From: Gautieria morchelliformis
Taxonomy: Eukaryota > Basidiomycota > Agaricomycetes > Gomphales > Gomphaceae
Reading direction: 5' to 3'
Length of the DNA stretch: 64,000 nt
Assembly: GCA_015179125.1 (NCBI GenBank)
Contig: WHVA01000001.1
Span: 434,001-498,000 of the forward strand
Part shown: positions 1 to 9,038 of the stretch, piece after piece
Numbering within the stretch: the first letter of the stretch is position 1
How the letters are laid out: the number at the start of each line of letters is the position of its first letter
Translations under genes and position numbers: made by a program
Notes under the pieces: generated by a model
Databases searched by the model: none
What the model was told of the DNA's origin: nothing
The model's input: only the letters and a program-made list of their open reading frames with translations

Positions 1-1250
1 CGGAGGCCCCTGTGGGAGCCTGGTCAGAACGACTAGGTACGTGATGACGGATCTGCTTGTCGCTGCTGTCTATGGGTACTTACGTGCTTTGATGTTTAGC
101 CCGCGCAATCAGAGGCGCCAGCTGCGGAGGCCCCTGTGGGAGCCTGGTCAGAACGACTAGGTACGTGATGACGGATCTGCTTGTCGGTGCTGTCTATGGT
201 TACTTAAGTGCTTTGATGTTTAGCCCGCGCAATCAGAGGCGCCAGTTGCGGAGGCCGCTGTGGGAGCCTGGTCAGAACGACCAGGTACGTGATGACGGAT
301 CTGCTTGTCGGCGCTGCCTATGGTTACTTACGGGCTCTGATGTTTAGCCCGCGCAATCAGAGGCGCCAGTTGCGGAGGCCCCTGTGGGAGCCTGGTCAGA
401 ACGACTAGGTACGTGATGACGGATCTGCTTGTCGCTGCTGTCTATGGGTACTTACGTGCTTTGATGTTTAGCCCGCGCAATCAGAGGCGCCAGCTGCGGA
501 GGCCCCTGTGGGAGCCTGGTCAGAACGACTAGGTACGTGATGACGGATCTGCTTGTCGGTGCTGTCTATGGTTACTTAAGTGCTTTGATGTTTAGCCCGC
601 GCAATCAGAGGCGCCAGTTGCGGAGGCCCCTGTGGGAGCCTGGTCGGAACGACCAGGTACGTGATGACGGATCTCCTTGTCGGCGCTGTCTATGCTTACT
701 TAAGTGCTTTGATGTTTAGCCCGCGCAATCAGAGGCGCCAGTTGCAGAGGCCCCTGTGGGAGCCTGGTCAGAACGACTAGGTACGTGATGACGGATCTGC
801 TTGTCGGTGCTGTCTGTGGTTACTTAAGTGCTTTGATGTTTAGCCCGCGCAATCAGAGGCGCCAGTTGCGGAGGCCCCCGTGGGAGCCTGGTCAGAACGA
901 CTAGGTACGTGATGACGGATCTCCTTGTCGGCGCTGTCTATGCTTACTTACGTGCTTTGATGTTTAGCCCGCGCAATCAGAGGCGCCAGCTGCGGAGGCC
1001 CCTGTGGGAGCCTGGTCAGAACGACTAGGTACGGGATGACGGACCTGCTTGTCGGTGCTGTCTATGGTTACTTACGTGCTTTTATGTTTAGCCCGCGCAA
1101 TCAGAGGCGCCAGTTGCGGAGCCCCCTGTGGCAGAGAGGCTGGTCGGAACGACTAGGTACGTGATGACGGATCTGCTTGTCGGCGCTGTCTATGGTTACT
1201 TACATGCTCTGATGTCTAGCATGCCGAATTAGCCTTCAAACCTGAGGCGC
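1..1250 (+). repeat. 124-bp tandem array, exon-intron-like units
   Basis: Ten units of 124 bp start at 1, 125, 249, 373, 497, 621, 745, 869, 993 and 1117; the last has a 4-bp insertion. Each unit splits into a 61-nt block ending CTAG or CCAG and a 63-nt block starting GTACGT and ending TTTAG (first at 37-99, last at 1157-1219), which look like an exon and an intron. Units 1-3 and 4-6 match each other better than their neighbours do, giving a 372-bp higher-order period. The array touches the window edge and may extend further. A four-unit inverted version lies at 45408-45885. The intron reading is inference; the periodicity is seen directly. Confidence 0.9.
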
Positions 1251-1255
1251 CACTG

Positions 1256-1699
1256 TTGTCAAGTGACAGCAACTGCAATCGGCAGCACGCAATCATAGGT
1301 CTTGTAGGGGATTATCCCAACCATCCTGACAACCCAGTTCACCCGCGTATAGTCCTGCAACGTCCGAGTTGTGACTGCGAGTGGATATACGGATTTCTCT
1401 CGTATGGGAAATCCAGAAAACTCCTGGAAGGGAATTCGATGTCACCCTGCAGTGTGTTTTGTAAATTTTGCAAATTATTCTTTTTTTTTTTGTTTTGTTT
1501 TGCGGTTTGCTTTGGTCTAGCTTGTGCTATCGGGGGTTTGTCTTTTGTCAAGTCTGGGATTCCGGTGTGCTTGCTCAGCTGTAATACATCGCTTGGCTAT
1601 CGGGGACGAATACGATTGTATCGGGGGCGAAGACATCGGAGACGAATTCAAAACGTGTTGAGGACATACCACATGCCCCAATCCATCAATCACCTATAA
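1256..1699 (+). CDS. Hypothetical 147-residue ORF in inverted repeat
   Basis: No family recognised. The frame holds a hydrophobic stretch around residues 70-95, produced by a poly-T tract and therefore perhaps meaningless, and an Arg-rich tail. The copy at 44928-45371 (-) keeps the same 147-codon length with a few changes. That is weak support for coding, because the copies are so similar that the frame could stay open by chance. It begins just after the last intron-like block of the 124-bp array, so it could also be the tail of a spliced gene that runs through the array. Confidence 0.2.
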   Translation: MSSDSNCNRQHAIIGLVGDYPNHPDNPVHPRIVLQRPSCDCEWIYGFLSYGKSRKLLEGNSMSPCSVFCKFCKLFFFFLFCFAVCFGLACAIGGLSFVKSGIPVCLLSCNTSLGYRGRIRLYRGRRHRRRIQNVLRTYHMPQSINHL

Positions 1700-1953
1700 T
1701 TAGGATATTCAGAGGTAGGTAACCGGCTCCTCCGAGTAAGGCAAGACAAACCATCCTCATTATCCGAGGTATCAGCGGAGATCATCTCAAAGGGCTTCGA
1801 AGCGTCGCTTCCTAGATCGGCGATGTCCCCGCTCACAAATTATACGGACGTGTACTCTTTAGAGTCTTTCGTGAGTGCTTGCCTTCTTTTGCGTACGTTC
1901 CTCGAAACCTTCTGATAGAGCGATTGAGAGAGCGACGGCCGCCAAATGTTCAA

Positions 1954-2253
1954 TCACTGGCGCATTCGCAACGAATGACACTCAGCTTTGGTGAGCGGCT
2001 TACACAATTTGTTCACCGGTGACTGTGTATAGCTGGAATCCACATGCTCCATGATGAGCGGGAACATAATTTCGCATGTCGAGGTCAGCAGCCCGTCTGC
2101 TAGCGTCTTCGGGTTCACAGACGGGTGGAATGTCCCTCTTGTTGAAGATCGAAAAGCATCGTCTGCTCCCGCTCCCGTAGGCTCCGCACCGACGACCGAT
2201 CTTGAAGCCATTGTGGCAAGGGCGATTCCAGCTAGTGCGTCATCGCCTCCCAC
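1954..2253 (-). CDS. Hypothetical 99-residue ORF, copy of 44379-44690
   Basis: The reading frame has an Ala/Thr-rich first half, then a less biased second half with the string MFPLIMEHVD. Its partner at 44379-44690 (+) is 103 codons with only a few changes, both ending in SLRMRQ. No domain is recognised. The composition is more protein-like than the surroundings, so it may be an exon of a duplicated host gene. No start context or splice site decides its limits. Confidence 0.3.
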   Translation of the reverse strand: MGGDDALAGIALATMASRSVVGAEPTGAGADDAFRSSTRGTFHPSVNPKTLADGLLTSTCEIMFPLIMEHVDSSYTQSPVNKLCKPLTKAECHSLRMRQ

Positions 2254-2289
2254 TGGCGCAACCAGGACATCAAGGTGTCAACCAAGAAC

Positions 2290-2570
2290 CCGGCTTGCCT
2301 TGCTGGAGCAATTCTACAGCTGGCCTTAGCCTGCAAGTATCCGCACTGGGGAAGATGAAAACTATACAACTAAAGCGACAGCTGGCTCATACACACCGTC
2401 ATCGTAGGGTGGTACAAAGTCGACCAAGGTCCCGGGCTTGCTCGAGCAATTCTACAGCTAGGGTGCCTTGGCCTCCAATTATTCGCACTGCGGAAGGATG
2501 AAAACTATACAGCTCAGGCGACAGCTGGCACATGCGCACCGTCATCGTAGGGCGGTACAATCACAACCTT
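2290..2570 (+). repeat. Two tandem copies of about 140 bp
   Basis: The stretch from about 2290 to 2430 is repeated from about 2430 to 2570. Both share AATTCTACAGCT, GATGAAAACTATACA, GCGACAGCTGGC and CACCGTCATCGTAGGG in the same order. The copies are about 85-90% alike. The first straddles the end of the inverted-repeat match at 2357, so the tandem duplication happened at or near that breakpoint. Confidence 0.75.
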
Positions 2571-3170
2571 TCTCTCGGGATCTTGGGCTCTCTTTTTTTC
2601 AATGACTGCGCTGGCTGCATCCTCTCATGCTTATAATGTCGGGATGCACTCTGTGGCTACCTCCCCATAACCTCGGACGGCAAGCCTTCTTTCCAGTTGA
2701 TTCATTATTCGGCCTGACAACCAACGTGTGCGCGCACGCCGAGCTGTCTTGCAAGTTGCAGTTAATGCGGAGGCTTGTGCATGAGGCGCAGATGAATGAG
2801 TGACAATGATAAGCTTTGATGATGGGGTGTTTTCGCAGAATAATAGGATTGGTAGTTGAGATGAGACCACAAACAGAGAGGCTCTAGATGAACATTGCTC
2901 TGAAATAATATGAAATTTGCCTACTACCAACAGCAGGAGTGCGATGGATGAAAGGCTTGATTTCATTAGCTACCTCAAGAATATCGTGTATGGTACGGAT
3001 ATGGGCGGGTTGTTGATATGATTCGATTCTATTTTTCTCTACTCGACGCCGATGTGTTGACTTGACAAGCCCATGGACATCCACCGGGCTAATCTCGGAA
3101 TTCCCTTACATAATGTCGAGGACAACCTTTCGGAGCTCGAATCCCAGTAACACGTGCGAGATGACGGGCT

Positions 3171-3171
<1 letters not shown>
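2571..3171. other. No gene seen between repeat and LINE A tail
   Basis: About 600 bp without a convincing gene. Short open frames exist on both strands but none has a recognisable motif. It is the sequence into which the poly(A) end of LINE A is joined at 3172. Confidence 0.5.
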
Positions 3172-3203
<32 letters not shown>

Positions 3204-3393
3204 CCAATTTAACGTCTTTTGGGGCATCACCCTATGTAAGACGGTGTATACAAGTTCCTTCGCTCGTGTTCCTTCTCGCCTTTAGACCTCTTTCTCTGCT
3301 TGTGCTCGTTGGGCAGGGCCCCGAGCGTGTCCGTGCCTGTGTGGGCGAGGTGTGTGTTCTCTCGCGCTCTTCGTGTCCCTTCTTCTCCCTCGC

Positions 3394-6300
3394 TCACTCC
3401 CTTTGACCTCTCGTCTCTTTCGCTGGGAGCAAAGTGTTCCCGTACTGCTCCTTGAATCGTCCCGTGTCATGTATGTACCTGAACAAGTGCCCCAAGGCTT
3501 TATGTCCCCCCAGTAGAGTTCTGACCGAGTCCGCCCCTCGCCCAAGTTTTTTCCTCAGCGCTTTCCTCTGTTCGTGGTATGCGGGGCATCGGAATAAGTA
3601 GTGGTGGACGGTCTCGTTCGCGTTCTTGCACGCTGGACAGGTAGGGGAGTCCTTCTTGCCTATTTTGTGGAGGTGTCCGTTCAGAGCGACATGTCCCGTT
3701 CTGAGTTGTACGAGCAGGCTCGCATGCTTGCGTGTCATGTTTTTGGTAATCTTTGCAAACGCTGCAGACGGCATCGTGGGGTCAATCTCATGCGCGAAGC
3801 GGGCTCTGGGCGACTTAGCAAACATCCTTCGTGCCTCTAGCTTCAACTCGGTGTTGTGTCTTTGGATCTCGGCGGCTCTGCTTATCGGGAGCGTTCCCCT
3901 GCACTCGCTCGGTATGTCTCGATCCCTGCTGTTTGCTCCCTTCGCCGCCTTCTTCGCTTCCTCGTCCGCCCTCTCGTTCCCTTCCACCCCTTTGTGTCCC
4001 GGTACCCATCTCATGACAACCTTCGCTTCTTTCTGCCGCCGGACAACCTTTTGGACCTGCGTGTGTAGCGCGTTAACTAGATACTGCCCGGGGATCGCTC
4101 TCTCCCTTCTAGTTGTTTGGATTGCCGCTTGGTTGTCTATGACCATTGTGTACCTCTCGCACCTTTCCTGTGTCATCATCTTCGCTCCTATAGCCGCTCC
4201 GGCTAGCTCCATCTCGAATACTGTGTGTTCGGTGTCTGGCCCCATGTATAGCCTTACGAATCTTATCTCCACTCCGTTCTTGTATAAGACCGCCGCTGCT
4301 CCTACGCCGCCCTCTATACTTGACCCGTCGGAGTATACTGTTACCTCCGCTCTCTCTGTGTCATGCTCTGCTATCGCGCTCTCCTTCGTCTGTGGTATCC
4401 GTGCGCCGAATGCTGGGGTCCACTTGGGCCCATGTACGACAGTGTGTATTTTCTCCATTTTGTCCGGGACGAGGTTGAAGACGTGCATGATTTCGTGTAG
4501 CGGCGACCGGTGACGTTTCACATACCTCTTTGCCGCCCTGCTGACCTTCTTCGCGAGTGGGTGGTCTAGAGGTAGACATGCTAGTCTCACCGCGGCTCTG
4601 TGTACATGCTTGGCTACTAGCAGCGGAAAGGGGAGTAAGTTCGCGTGCGCGTCCAGTGTGTCGGTGGCTGTGGATCTGAGGGCTCCTGTTATGTCCAGCG
4701 CCGCTTGGCACTGTATTCGCGCCAATTTGTTGATGTGTCCTTTGGTCCCCTTGTGCTTCTTAGTCGCTGGTATGAGAAACAGGTCAGCCGCGTATAGCAT
4801 TCTCGGTACTGCGACCGCTAAGTAGTACGCTCTCATGTGCTTAGCTGCAACGCCCCCTGTTGGCTTCGCAAGTCTCCTGTATTGGCTTATATAGGCCTCT
4901 CCCTTCTTTAGTGCGTAGTTCGTGTGATCTTTGAACCTGAGTTCCTGATCCACTATTACCCCTAGGAGCTTGTGCGTTGTCATCGGCTTTATCACGTGCC
5001 CGCCTAGCGTTATTGACGGCCTCTCTACTGGTCTCGTCTTGCTCAGTTTTTGTGGGTCCCTTTCTCTGCGTCTGGTGAGTCCCATTAATCCGAATTTTTC
5101 TATTGCGAATTGGCATTGATGCTTCTCGGCCCAGCTGTACGCCCCGTCTGTTCTGGTCATTATGTCTGACAATTTGGCGAAGGCATCCTTCAGGTCCGCT
5201 CCTTCTGTGATGAAGGTCGTGTTGTCAACAAAGCCTACGCTGCCTTCCCCTTTGTCCCTTCTCGCGATGTCTATCAGGTCTCCGTTGTAGAATTGATATG
5301 CAATCGCGGATAGGGGGCATCCCTGGTCCATGCCCCTTTCTATTGGTCTGGTTGCTGAGGCGTAATCATCGAAGCACACCGTGGTGAGTCTGCCTTGGAC
5401 TTTCCTGTCTATCCATTCTGTGTATTCCCTCGGTACCCCCCTCCTGCGCATATTGTGGGTCAGCCTGTTTAGGATGATGCTCGGGAAGGCTCCCTTGATA
5501 TCCAGGTATAGTACCCCTAGCACTTTGCCCTTCCTCCACGCGTCCTTCGCTTCGCCAACCACGTAGTGGATTGCGTCAGTCGTCGCTCGTCCGGGCCTGC
5601 ATCCAAAATGGTTGTCAGGTAGCAGGTGATGCTTCTCGGCCATTTTAACTAGGTCCTCCGCCACGCATGCTGACAATACCTTTCCTATTGTGTCTAGCAG
5701 TGCGATTGGCCTGTATGCCCCGGGAATGGTGTAGTCGGCCTTTCCTGGTTTGCGGAGGACCTTCGTGGTGGAGTCTCTCCATTCTGCCGGGAACGTCTGG
5801 AGCTCGAAGGTGGCGCGGAATAGGGGGCCTATGTATGGTATCAGTACGTCGATACACTGTTTGATGAGCTCGTTCGGTATGCTGTTCGCTCCAGGGGCTT
5901 TGAACGGGTTGAGAGTGTCTACCGCTCTGCGTATTTGCTCATCAGTTATCGGCTGGTACTCAAATGCTGGTGGGGGGTACTCATAGTCTGGTGGTATGGG
6001 CTCTGCGTCGGCGTCGGGTTCTGGGAAGAATGTGTTGAAGAGCGTGTGTGCTTTCTGCTCATTCGTCTCCGCCGTTGCCCTTGTGCCGTTTGCCCTTACT
6101 TCTGACAGTGCTGGTACTTTCGCTCGGCCCCCGTCGTTGGCGTCCTGCGATGCGTACTTGTGTGCTGTCCAGATCGTCTTTTGGTCTATTTTGTCTAGGA
6201 AGTCTCTCCAATGCTGCTTCTTTGATTTCTCTATGGCTCCTGCATACCGGTTCCTGGCGCTCTTGTACTTACCGTGTATCGGGTCTTCTGGGCTGTCCCT

Positions 6301-7350
6301 CTTCGCATACGACCTCCTGCCCAGCCGTCGTGTTTCCGCTCTGATCTGGGTCAGCTGCAGGGACCACCACCGCTTCATGTAGGGTGATTGTTTGCTTTTC
6401 GGCACCAATTCATCTGTCGTGTCTATTATGGCTGTCGTCAGTGTGTGTAGGTAGTGATGAAACTGTTGCTTAGTGAGTGGTATCGGTGTTCCTATTACGC
6501 TCCGTAGTCTTGCGTCGAGCTTCTCATTGTACTTCTTCCAGTCTACTTGCCTATAATTGGGTCTCTGGCTCTGTATGCTAGCCTTGACCGTTACGTCGAT
6601 TGTGGTGTCGATAGGGAAATGATCGCTTTTCGGTGGTCGGTCCTCCGGTACTGTTACGCAACTGGTGAGGCTTTCTATTAATAGAGATGAGATGAAGACG
6701 TTATCTGTCCGGGTGTGATTTCCTGTGGCCATCGCTTTGAGAGTGGGGACACCCTTGGGTAGAGCCATGTGCAGCCCGTACTCCGAGACCGCGTCCAACA
6801 GGATTTGTGCTTCATCCAAGTTGGCTCTGGTGAAGAGGTGAGAGTTTCGGAGTTCGTCCCACATCGGGTGGTGCCTATTGAAGTCTCCTAGCCAGATTAC
6901 CTCTTCTGTTTCCTGTCCCTGTGTCTCCTCTTGTGTCGCTTTCCTCTGCATGTATCGTCTCATGGCCCTTATACTATCAGACTGTGCGCAGTCAGCGTAT
7001 ATGTTTATGATTAGTACGTTACCCATGCATGTTTTGAGTTTTATTGCCATGACGTCCGGTGATCCTGCATCCTCGGCCCCCCACGTGCTCGTGGCTATTC
7101 TCTTGCTCACTAGGATCATCGATCTCGTCCTCTTTTCTTTGTCCTGGTAGTGTGTTTTTGGATAGACTGAATACCAATTTGGTGTGGCTCTAGAGTTTCC
7201 CAAGAAGTCAATGTATGGTTCTTGGACGGCGAGAATGTCATATCGGTCAGGTGGGCACTTAGCTAGCATTTCCGCTGTTGCTGTTAAGGATTTGTTCACA
7301 TTCTGCTGTCTGATCCTCAAGTTTTTTAGCTGTTGGTTTGTCTCGCTCAT
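3394..7350 (-). CDS. LINE A ORF2: endonuclease-RT-RNase H, 1318 aa
   Basis: One open frame of 1318 codons. Residues 1-240 are an exonuclease-endonuclease-phosphatase domain that would nick the target (QEPY, WLGDFNRHHPMWD, SDHFP). Residues about 480-800 are the reverse transcriptase, with LDIKGAF near 617, GMDQGCPLSA near 676 and the palm motif near 707. RNase H lies at about 1000-1135 (YSDGSS, ELAGAA, VIDNQAA, NERADEEA). A CPAC...HHYLFRC zinc motif lies near 1236. The palm motif reads FVDN where LINEs B and D have FVDD, so a metal-binding Asp is Asn and polymerase activity is probably lost although the frame is whole. The start is fixed by an ATGA overlap with the ORF1 stop. Confidence 0.9.
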   Translation of the reverse strand: MSETNQQLKNLRIRQQNVNKSLTATAEMLAKCPPDRYDILAVQEPYIDFLGNSRATPNWYSVYPKTHYQDKEKRTRSMILVSKRIATSTWGAEDAGSPDVMAIKLKTCMGNVLIINIYADCAQSDSIRAMRRYMQRKATQEETQGQETEEVIWLGDFNRHHPMWDELRNSHLFTRANLDEAQILLDAVSEYGLHMALPKGVPTLKAMATGNHTRTDNVFISSLLIESLTSCVTVPEDRPPKSDHFPIDTTIDVTVKASIQSQRPNYRQVDWKKYNEKLDARLRSVIGTPIPLTKQQFHHYLHTLTTAIIDTTDELVPKSKQSPYMKRWWSLQLTQIRAETRRLGRRSYAKRDSPEDPIHGKYKSARNRYAGAIEKSKKQHWRDFLDKIDQKTIWTAHKYASQDANDGGRAKVPALSEVRANGTRATAETNEQKAHTLFNTFFPEPDADAEPIPPDYEYPPPAFEYQPITDEQIRRAVDTLNPFKAPGANSIPNELIKQCIDVLIPYIGPLFRATFELQTFPAEWRDSTTKVLRKPGKADYTIPGAYRPIALLDTIGKVLSACVAEDLVKMAEKHHLLPDNHFGCRPGRATTDAIHYVVGEAKDAWRKGKVLGVLYLDIKGAFPSIILNRLTHNMRRRGVPREYTEWIDRKVQGRLTTVCFDDYASATRPIERGMDQGCPLSAIAYQFYNGDLIDIARRDKGEGSVGFVDNTTFITEGADLKDAFAKLSDIMTRTDGAYSWAEKHQCQFAIEKFGLMGLTRRRERDPQKLSKTRPVERPSITLGGHVIKPMTTHKLLGVIVDQELRFKDHTNYALKKGEAYISQYRRLAKPTGGVAAKHMRAYYLAVAVPRMLYAADLFLIPATKKHKGTKGHINKLARIQCQAALDITGALRSTATDTLDAHANLLPFPLLVAKHVHRAAVRLACLPLDHPLAKKVSRAAKRYVKRHRSPLHEIMHVFNLVPDKMEKIHTVVHGPKWTPAFGARIPQTKESAIAEHDTERAEVTVYSDGSSIEGGVGAAAVLYKNGVEIRFVRLYMGPDTEHTVFEMELAGAAIGAKMMTQERCERYTMVIDNQAAIQTTRRERAIPGQYLVNALHTQVQKVVRRQKEAKVVMRWVPGHKGVEGNERADEEAKKAAKGANSRDRDIPSECRGTLPISRAAEIQRHNTELKLEARRMFAKSPRARFAHEIDPTMPSAAFAKITKNMTRKHASLLVQLRTGHVALNGHLHKIGKKDSPTCPACKNANETVHHYLFRCPAYHEQRKALRKKLGRGADSVRTLLGGHKALGHLFRYIHDTGRFKEQYGNTLLPAKETRGQRE

Positions 7351-8405
7351 CCTTGGATCACGCTGTTGTCACCCTCGGTTTGCTGTCCTATCTGGGGCCG
7401 TTCGCGGCTGCTCCCTATCCCGTAATCGTCCAGTCGGCTCTGCCTACCCTCTCCTGGCTGACGTTCGTGCCAGCCTTGGTCTCTGTGTCCGATTCTCGGG
7501 TTTGCCCTTCGTCCTTCTCCTCTGGTGCTTGCTGTGCCCTCCATCCTAGTTCTGTATCCTGATCCCTCTTGTTCCCTCTGGCGCCTGCTTTCGTTTACGC
7601 TGTTCATCTGTCTCCCCCTGTTCGCCTCTTCCTCTACTGCTCTTGCCCTTCTGTCTTCGTGGGCGCTGGCTCTTTTCAGTACTTCTCCTGCGTCGACTGC
7701 CTCTTCCGTCTCTCTCTGTTGCTCCCATGTCCACGGGTGCTCGTCTGGGAAAAATCTGTAGGTATGTTCCGGGTCGCTCTTTTCCGCTGCCGCACACGCT
7801 GCTCTGAACGTTGGGCATGTTCTGTCCCATGAAGCGTGTCCCTGCACGTTGCAGTTGGCGTATTTGTATCTCTTCGGGTCGTTCTCTTGGCAATCAGCAG
7901 TTCTGTGTTCATCCCCGCAGGTCCCGCATGTCTCGTGGCTATTGCATTCTGCGGCGATGTGCCGCGCGTTGTATGCCTGACACTTTAGGCAGCAGCGTGG
8001 CTCTCTCTTCATTCTCCTGGCCCAAGTCCTCTTTCCCGCTATGATTAGTCCGTCTCTTTTGCTTTGGTTTGCGGCCTCTGTGCTACTGAATTTCGCTATG
8101 ATGTGGGCAGATTTTTGGCCCGCCGTTCTTCTGTGCACGGGCTTTATCCAGCGAGTTGAGATCAGGGAGCCCGATGGCAGCTTGGAGTCTCGTTCGATTT
8201 TTCCCATCTCCGCGAGCGCGTCCGGCGAGTGGGTCAGGGGCACGTATTCCACTATGACCGATAGGGCCCTGTCTTTTATCATGGCCGTCATGCTGAACTT
8301 GCTAAGGAATGCTATTTTGTTTGCTTGGATCCACCTCGCCGCCTCCGCCGTTTCCAAGTCGAAAACTATCCCGCTGTTCGCTAGCTTTTTGGCCCCGACG
8401 AACGC
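7347..8405 (-). CDS. LINE A ORF1, C-terminal part, CCHC protein
   Basis: ORF1 proteins of this group bind the element RNA. From about 8405 the frame matches LINE C ORF1 (GAKKLANSGIVF onward), then a basic stretch and Cys/His knuckles: CLKCQAYNARHIAAEC and CGTCGDEHRTADC are complete, while the third has Tyr in place of its first Cys. The open frame continues up to 8603, but those extra 66 codons are antisense to the inverted 5' piece and are not ORF1. Its TGA overlaps the ORF2 ATG as ATGA (7350-7347), suiting termination-reinitiation. The true N-terminal half is at 8492-9038 on the other strand. Confidence 0.8.
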   Translation of the reverse strand, partial: AFVGAKKLANSGIVFDLETAEAARWIQANKIAFLSKFSMTAMIKDRALSVIVEYVPLTHSPDALAEMGKIERDSKLPSGSLISTRWIKPVHRRTAGQKSAHIIAKFSSTEAANQSKRDGLIIAGKRTWARRMKREPRCCLKCQAYNARHIAAECNSHETCGTCGDEHRTADCQENDPKRYKYANCNVQGHASWDRTCPTFRAACAAAEKSDPEHTYRFFPDEHPWTWEQQRETEEAVDAGEVLKRASAHEDRRARAVEEEANRGRQMNSVNESRRQREQEGSGYRTRMEGTASTRGEGRRANPRIGHRDQGWHERQPGEGRQSRLDDYGIGSSRERPQIGQQTEGDNSVIQG

Positions 8406-8439
8406 CCTGCTGATGTGGCTGTGGTCGTCCCTGCTGACG

Positions 8440-9038
8440 ACAATTGGCGATAGCACGAGGCTCCTACAAAATAGAAGCCCCCAAAAAACTGATGCCACCG
8501 AGCGTCGACCCACAGGTGCCCGCCACATCACAAAACCGCACGAGGGCAGGCACCGCACAACAGAGCAGTACGAAGACGAGAGCTGAGCTGCTGGCTGAAC
8601 CAAGTGTATCAGTAAGAACTAGAGAGCAAGCTAGGCAGTTTCTCGACAGGTACGGGTACTACGCGAAAGACGAACCACTGTCAGCGGAGCAACTCAGCTA
8701 CGTGCTGCTATCCCTGGCACACAATGCAAGTGGCAAAACACTGCAGGAGGGCATCAGAGCAGTGGCAGTATTGATGCTAGAGGAAGCGGCGAAAGGGGTA
8801 GGAGCGGCGGTGATGAAGCATGTCGAAAGGAGCCTGGAGCCGGCCCTCACCAAAGTCGCAACGGCGGTCGATGAGGCAAAGGAGGCAGCCGAGCTAGCGA
8901 AGGCGGCGACGGAAGGAGCTTATAACGTCATAGAACACATCAACAGCATGAGGAAACCAAGCGGACAGAACGAAGATGACGAGACAGGGAGGACGACATA
9001 CGCAGCTGCGCTCAAAGGTAATGTACCCCTGTCACATC
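8440..9038 (+). mobile_element. Inverted 5' segment of LINE A
   Basis: The strand switches at about 8436-8440, head to head with LINE A. The piece starts with a short 5' UTR like that of LINE C and carries the first part of ORF1 from the ATG at 8492. It ends at 9038, where the LTR of a copia element begins. The content is the part missing from the 5' end of LINE A, as expected from twin-primed reverse transcription. Part of the ORF1 middle is absent from both pieces. Confidence 0.75.
8492..9038 (+). pseudogene. LINE ORF1 N-terminal fragment
   Basis: About 182 codons match the N-terminal part of LINE C ORF1 (32190 onward): MPPS at the start, KTRAELL, GKTLQEG, AVLMLEEAA and finally ALKGNVPLSH. 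The middle is Ala/Glu/Lys-rich and probably helical. The frame is open without a shift here, which shows that the frame change at about 32690 in LINE C is a mutation and not programmed. The fragment is cut by the copia insertion; the open frame that runs on to 9172 is read-through into LTR sequence. Confidence 0.8.

Larger units (their letters stand above)
1220..2357. repeat. Inverted repeat copy, partner at 44287-45407
   Basis: This segment reappears in reverse complement at 44287-45407 with about 97% identity by eye and a 17-bp length difference near 1750. Both copies abut the 124-bp array on one side. The match ends at about 2357, after which the two loci differ completely. It holds a 147-codon frame at 1256-1699 (+) and a 99-codon frame at 1954-2253 (-), both kept nearly open in the partner copy. 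I recognise no transposon protein or terminal repeat, so it looks like part of a segmental duplication. Confidence 0.85.
3172..8436 (-). mobile_element. LINE A, RNase H-bearing APE-type non-LTR element
   Basis: The element runs right to left. Its 3' poly(A) appears as 30 T's at 3172-3201, followed by the 3' UTR block shared by all LINEs here (TCTTTTGGGGCA, then CCTATGTAAGAC), ORF2 (3394-7350) and ORF1 (from 7347). Endonuclease, reverse transcriptase, RNase H and a terminal Cys/His motif in this order fit the Tad1/I group of fungal LINEs. Similarity on this strand stops near 8420-8436, inside ORF1. The missing 5' part lies inverted immediately to the right (about 8440-9038), the layout left by twin priming. 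Confidence 0.88.

Noticed and set aside
1-1250. CRISPR-like array
   Set aside because: The whole 124-bp unit is conserved with no variable spacers, no cas genes are near, and the genome is eukaryotic.
3172-3201. Poly-T run as a transcription terminator
   Set aside because: It is the complement of the LINE A poly(A) tail; the same applies to the runs at 25435, 27526 and 61155.
3626-4513. 295-codon plus-strand frame
   Set aside because: Exactly antisense to the LINE A RNase H region; no protein-like motif of its own.
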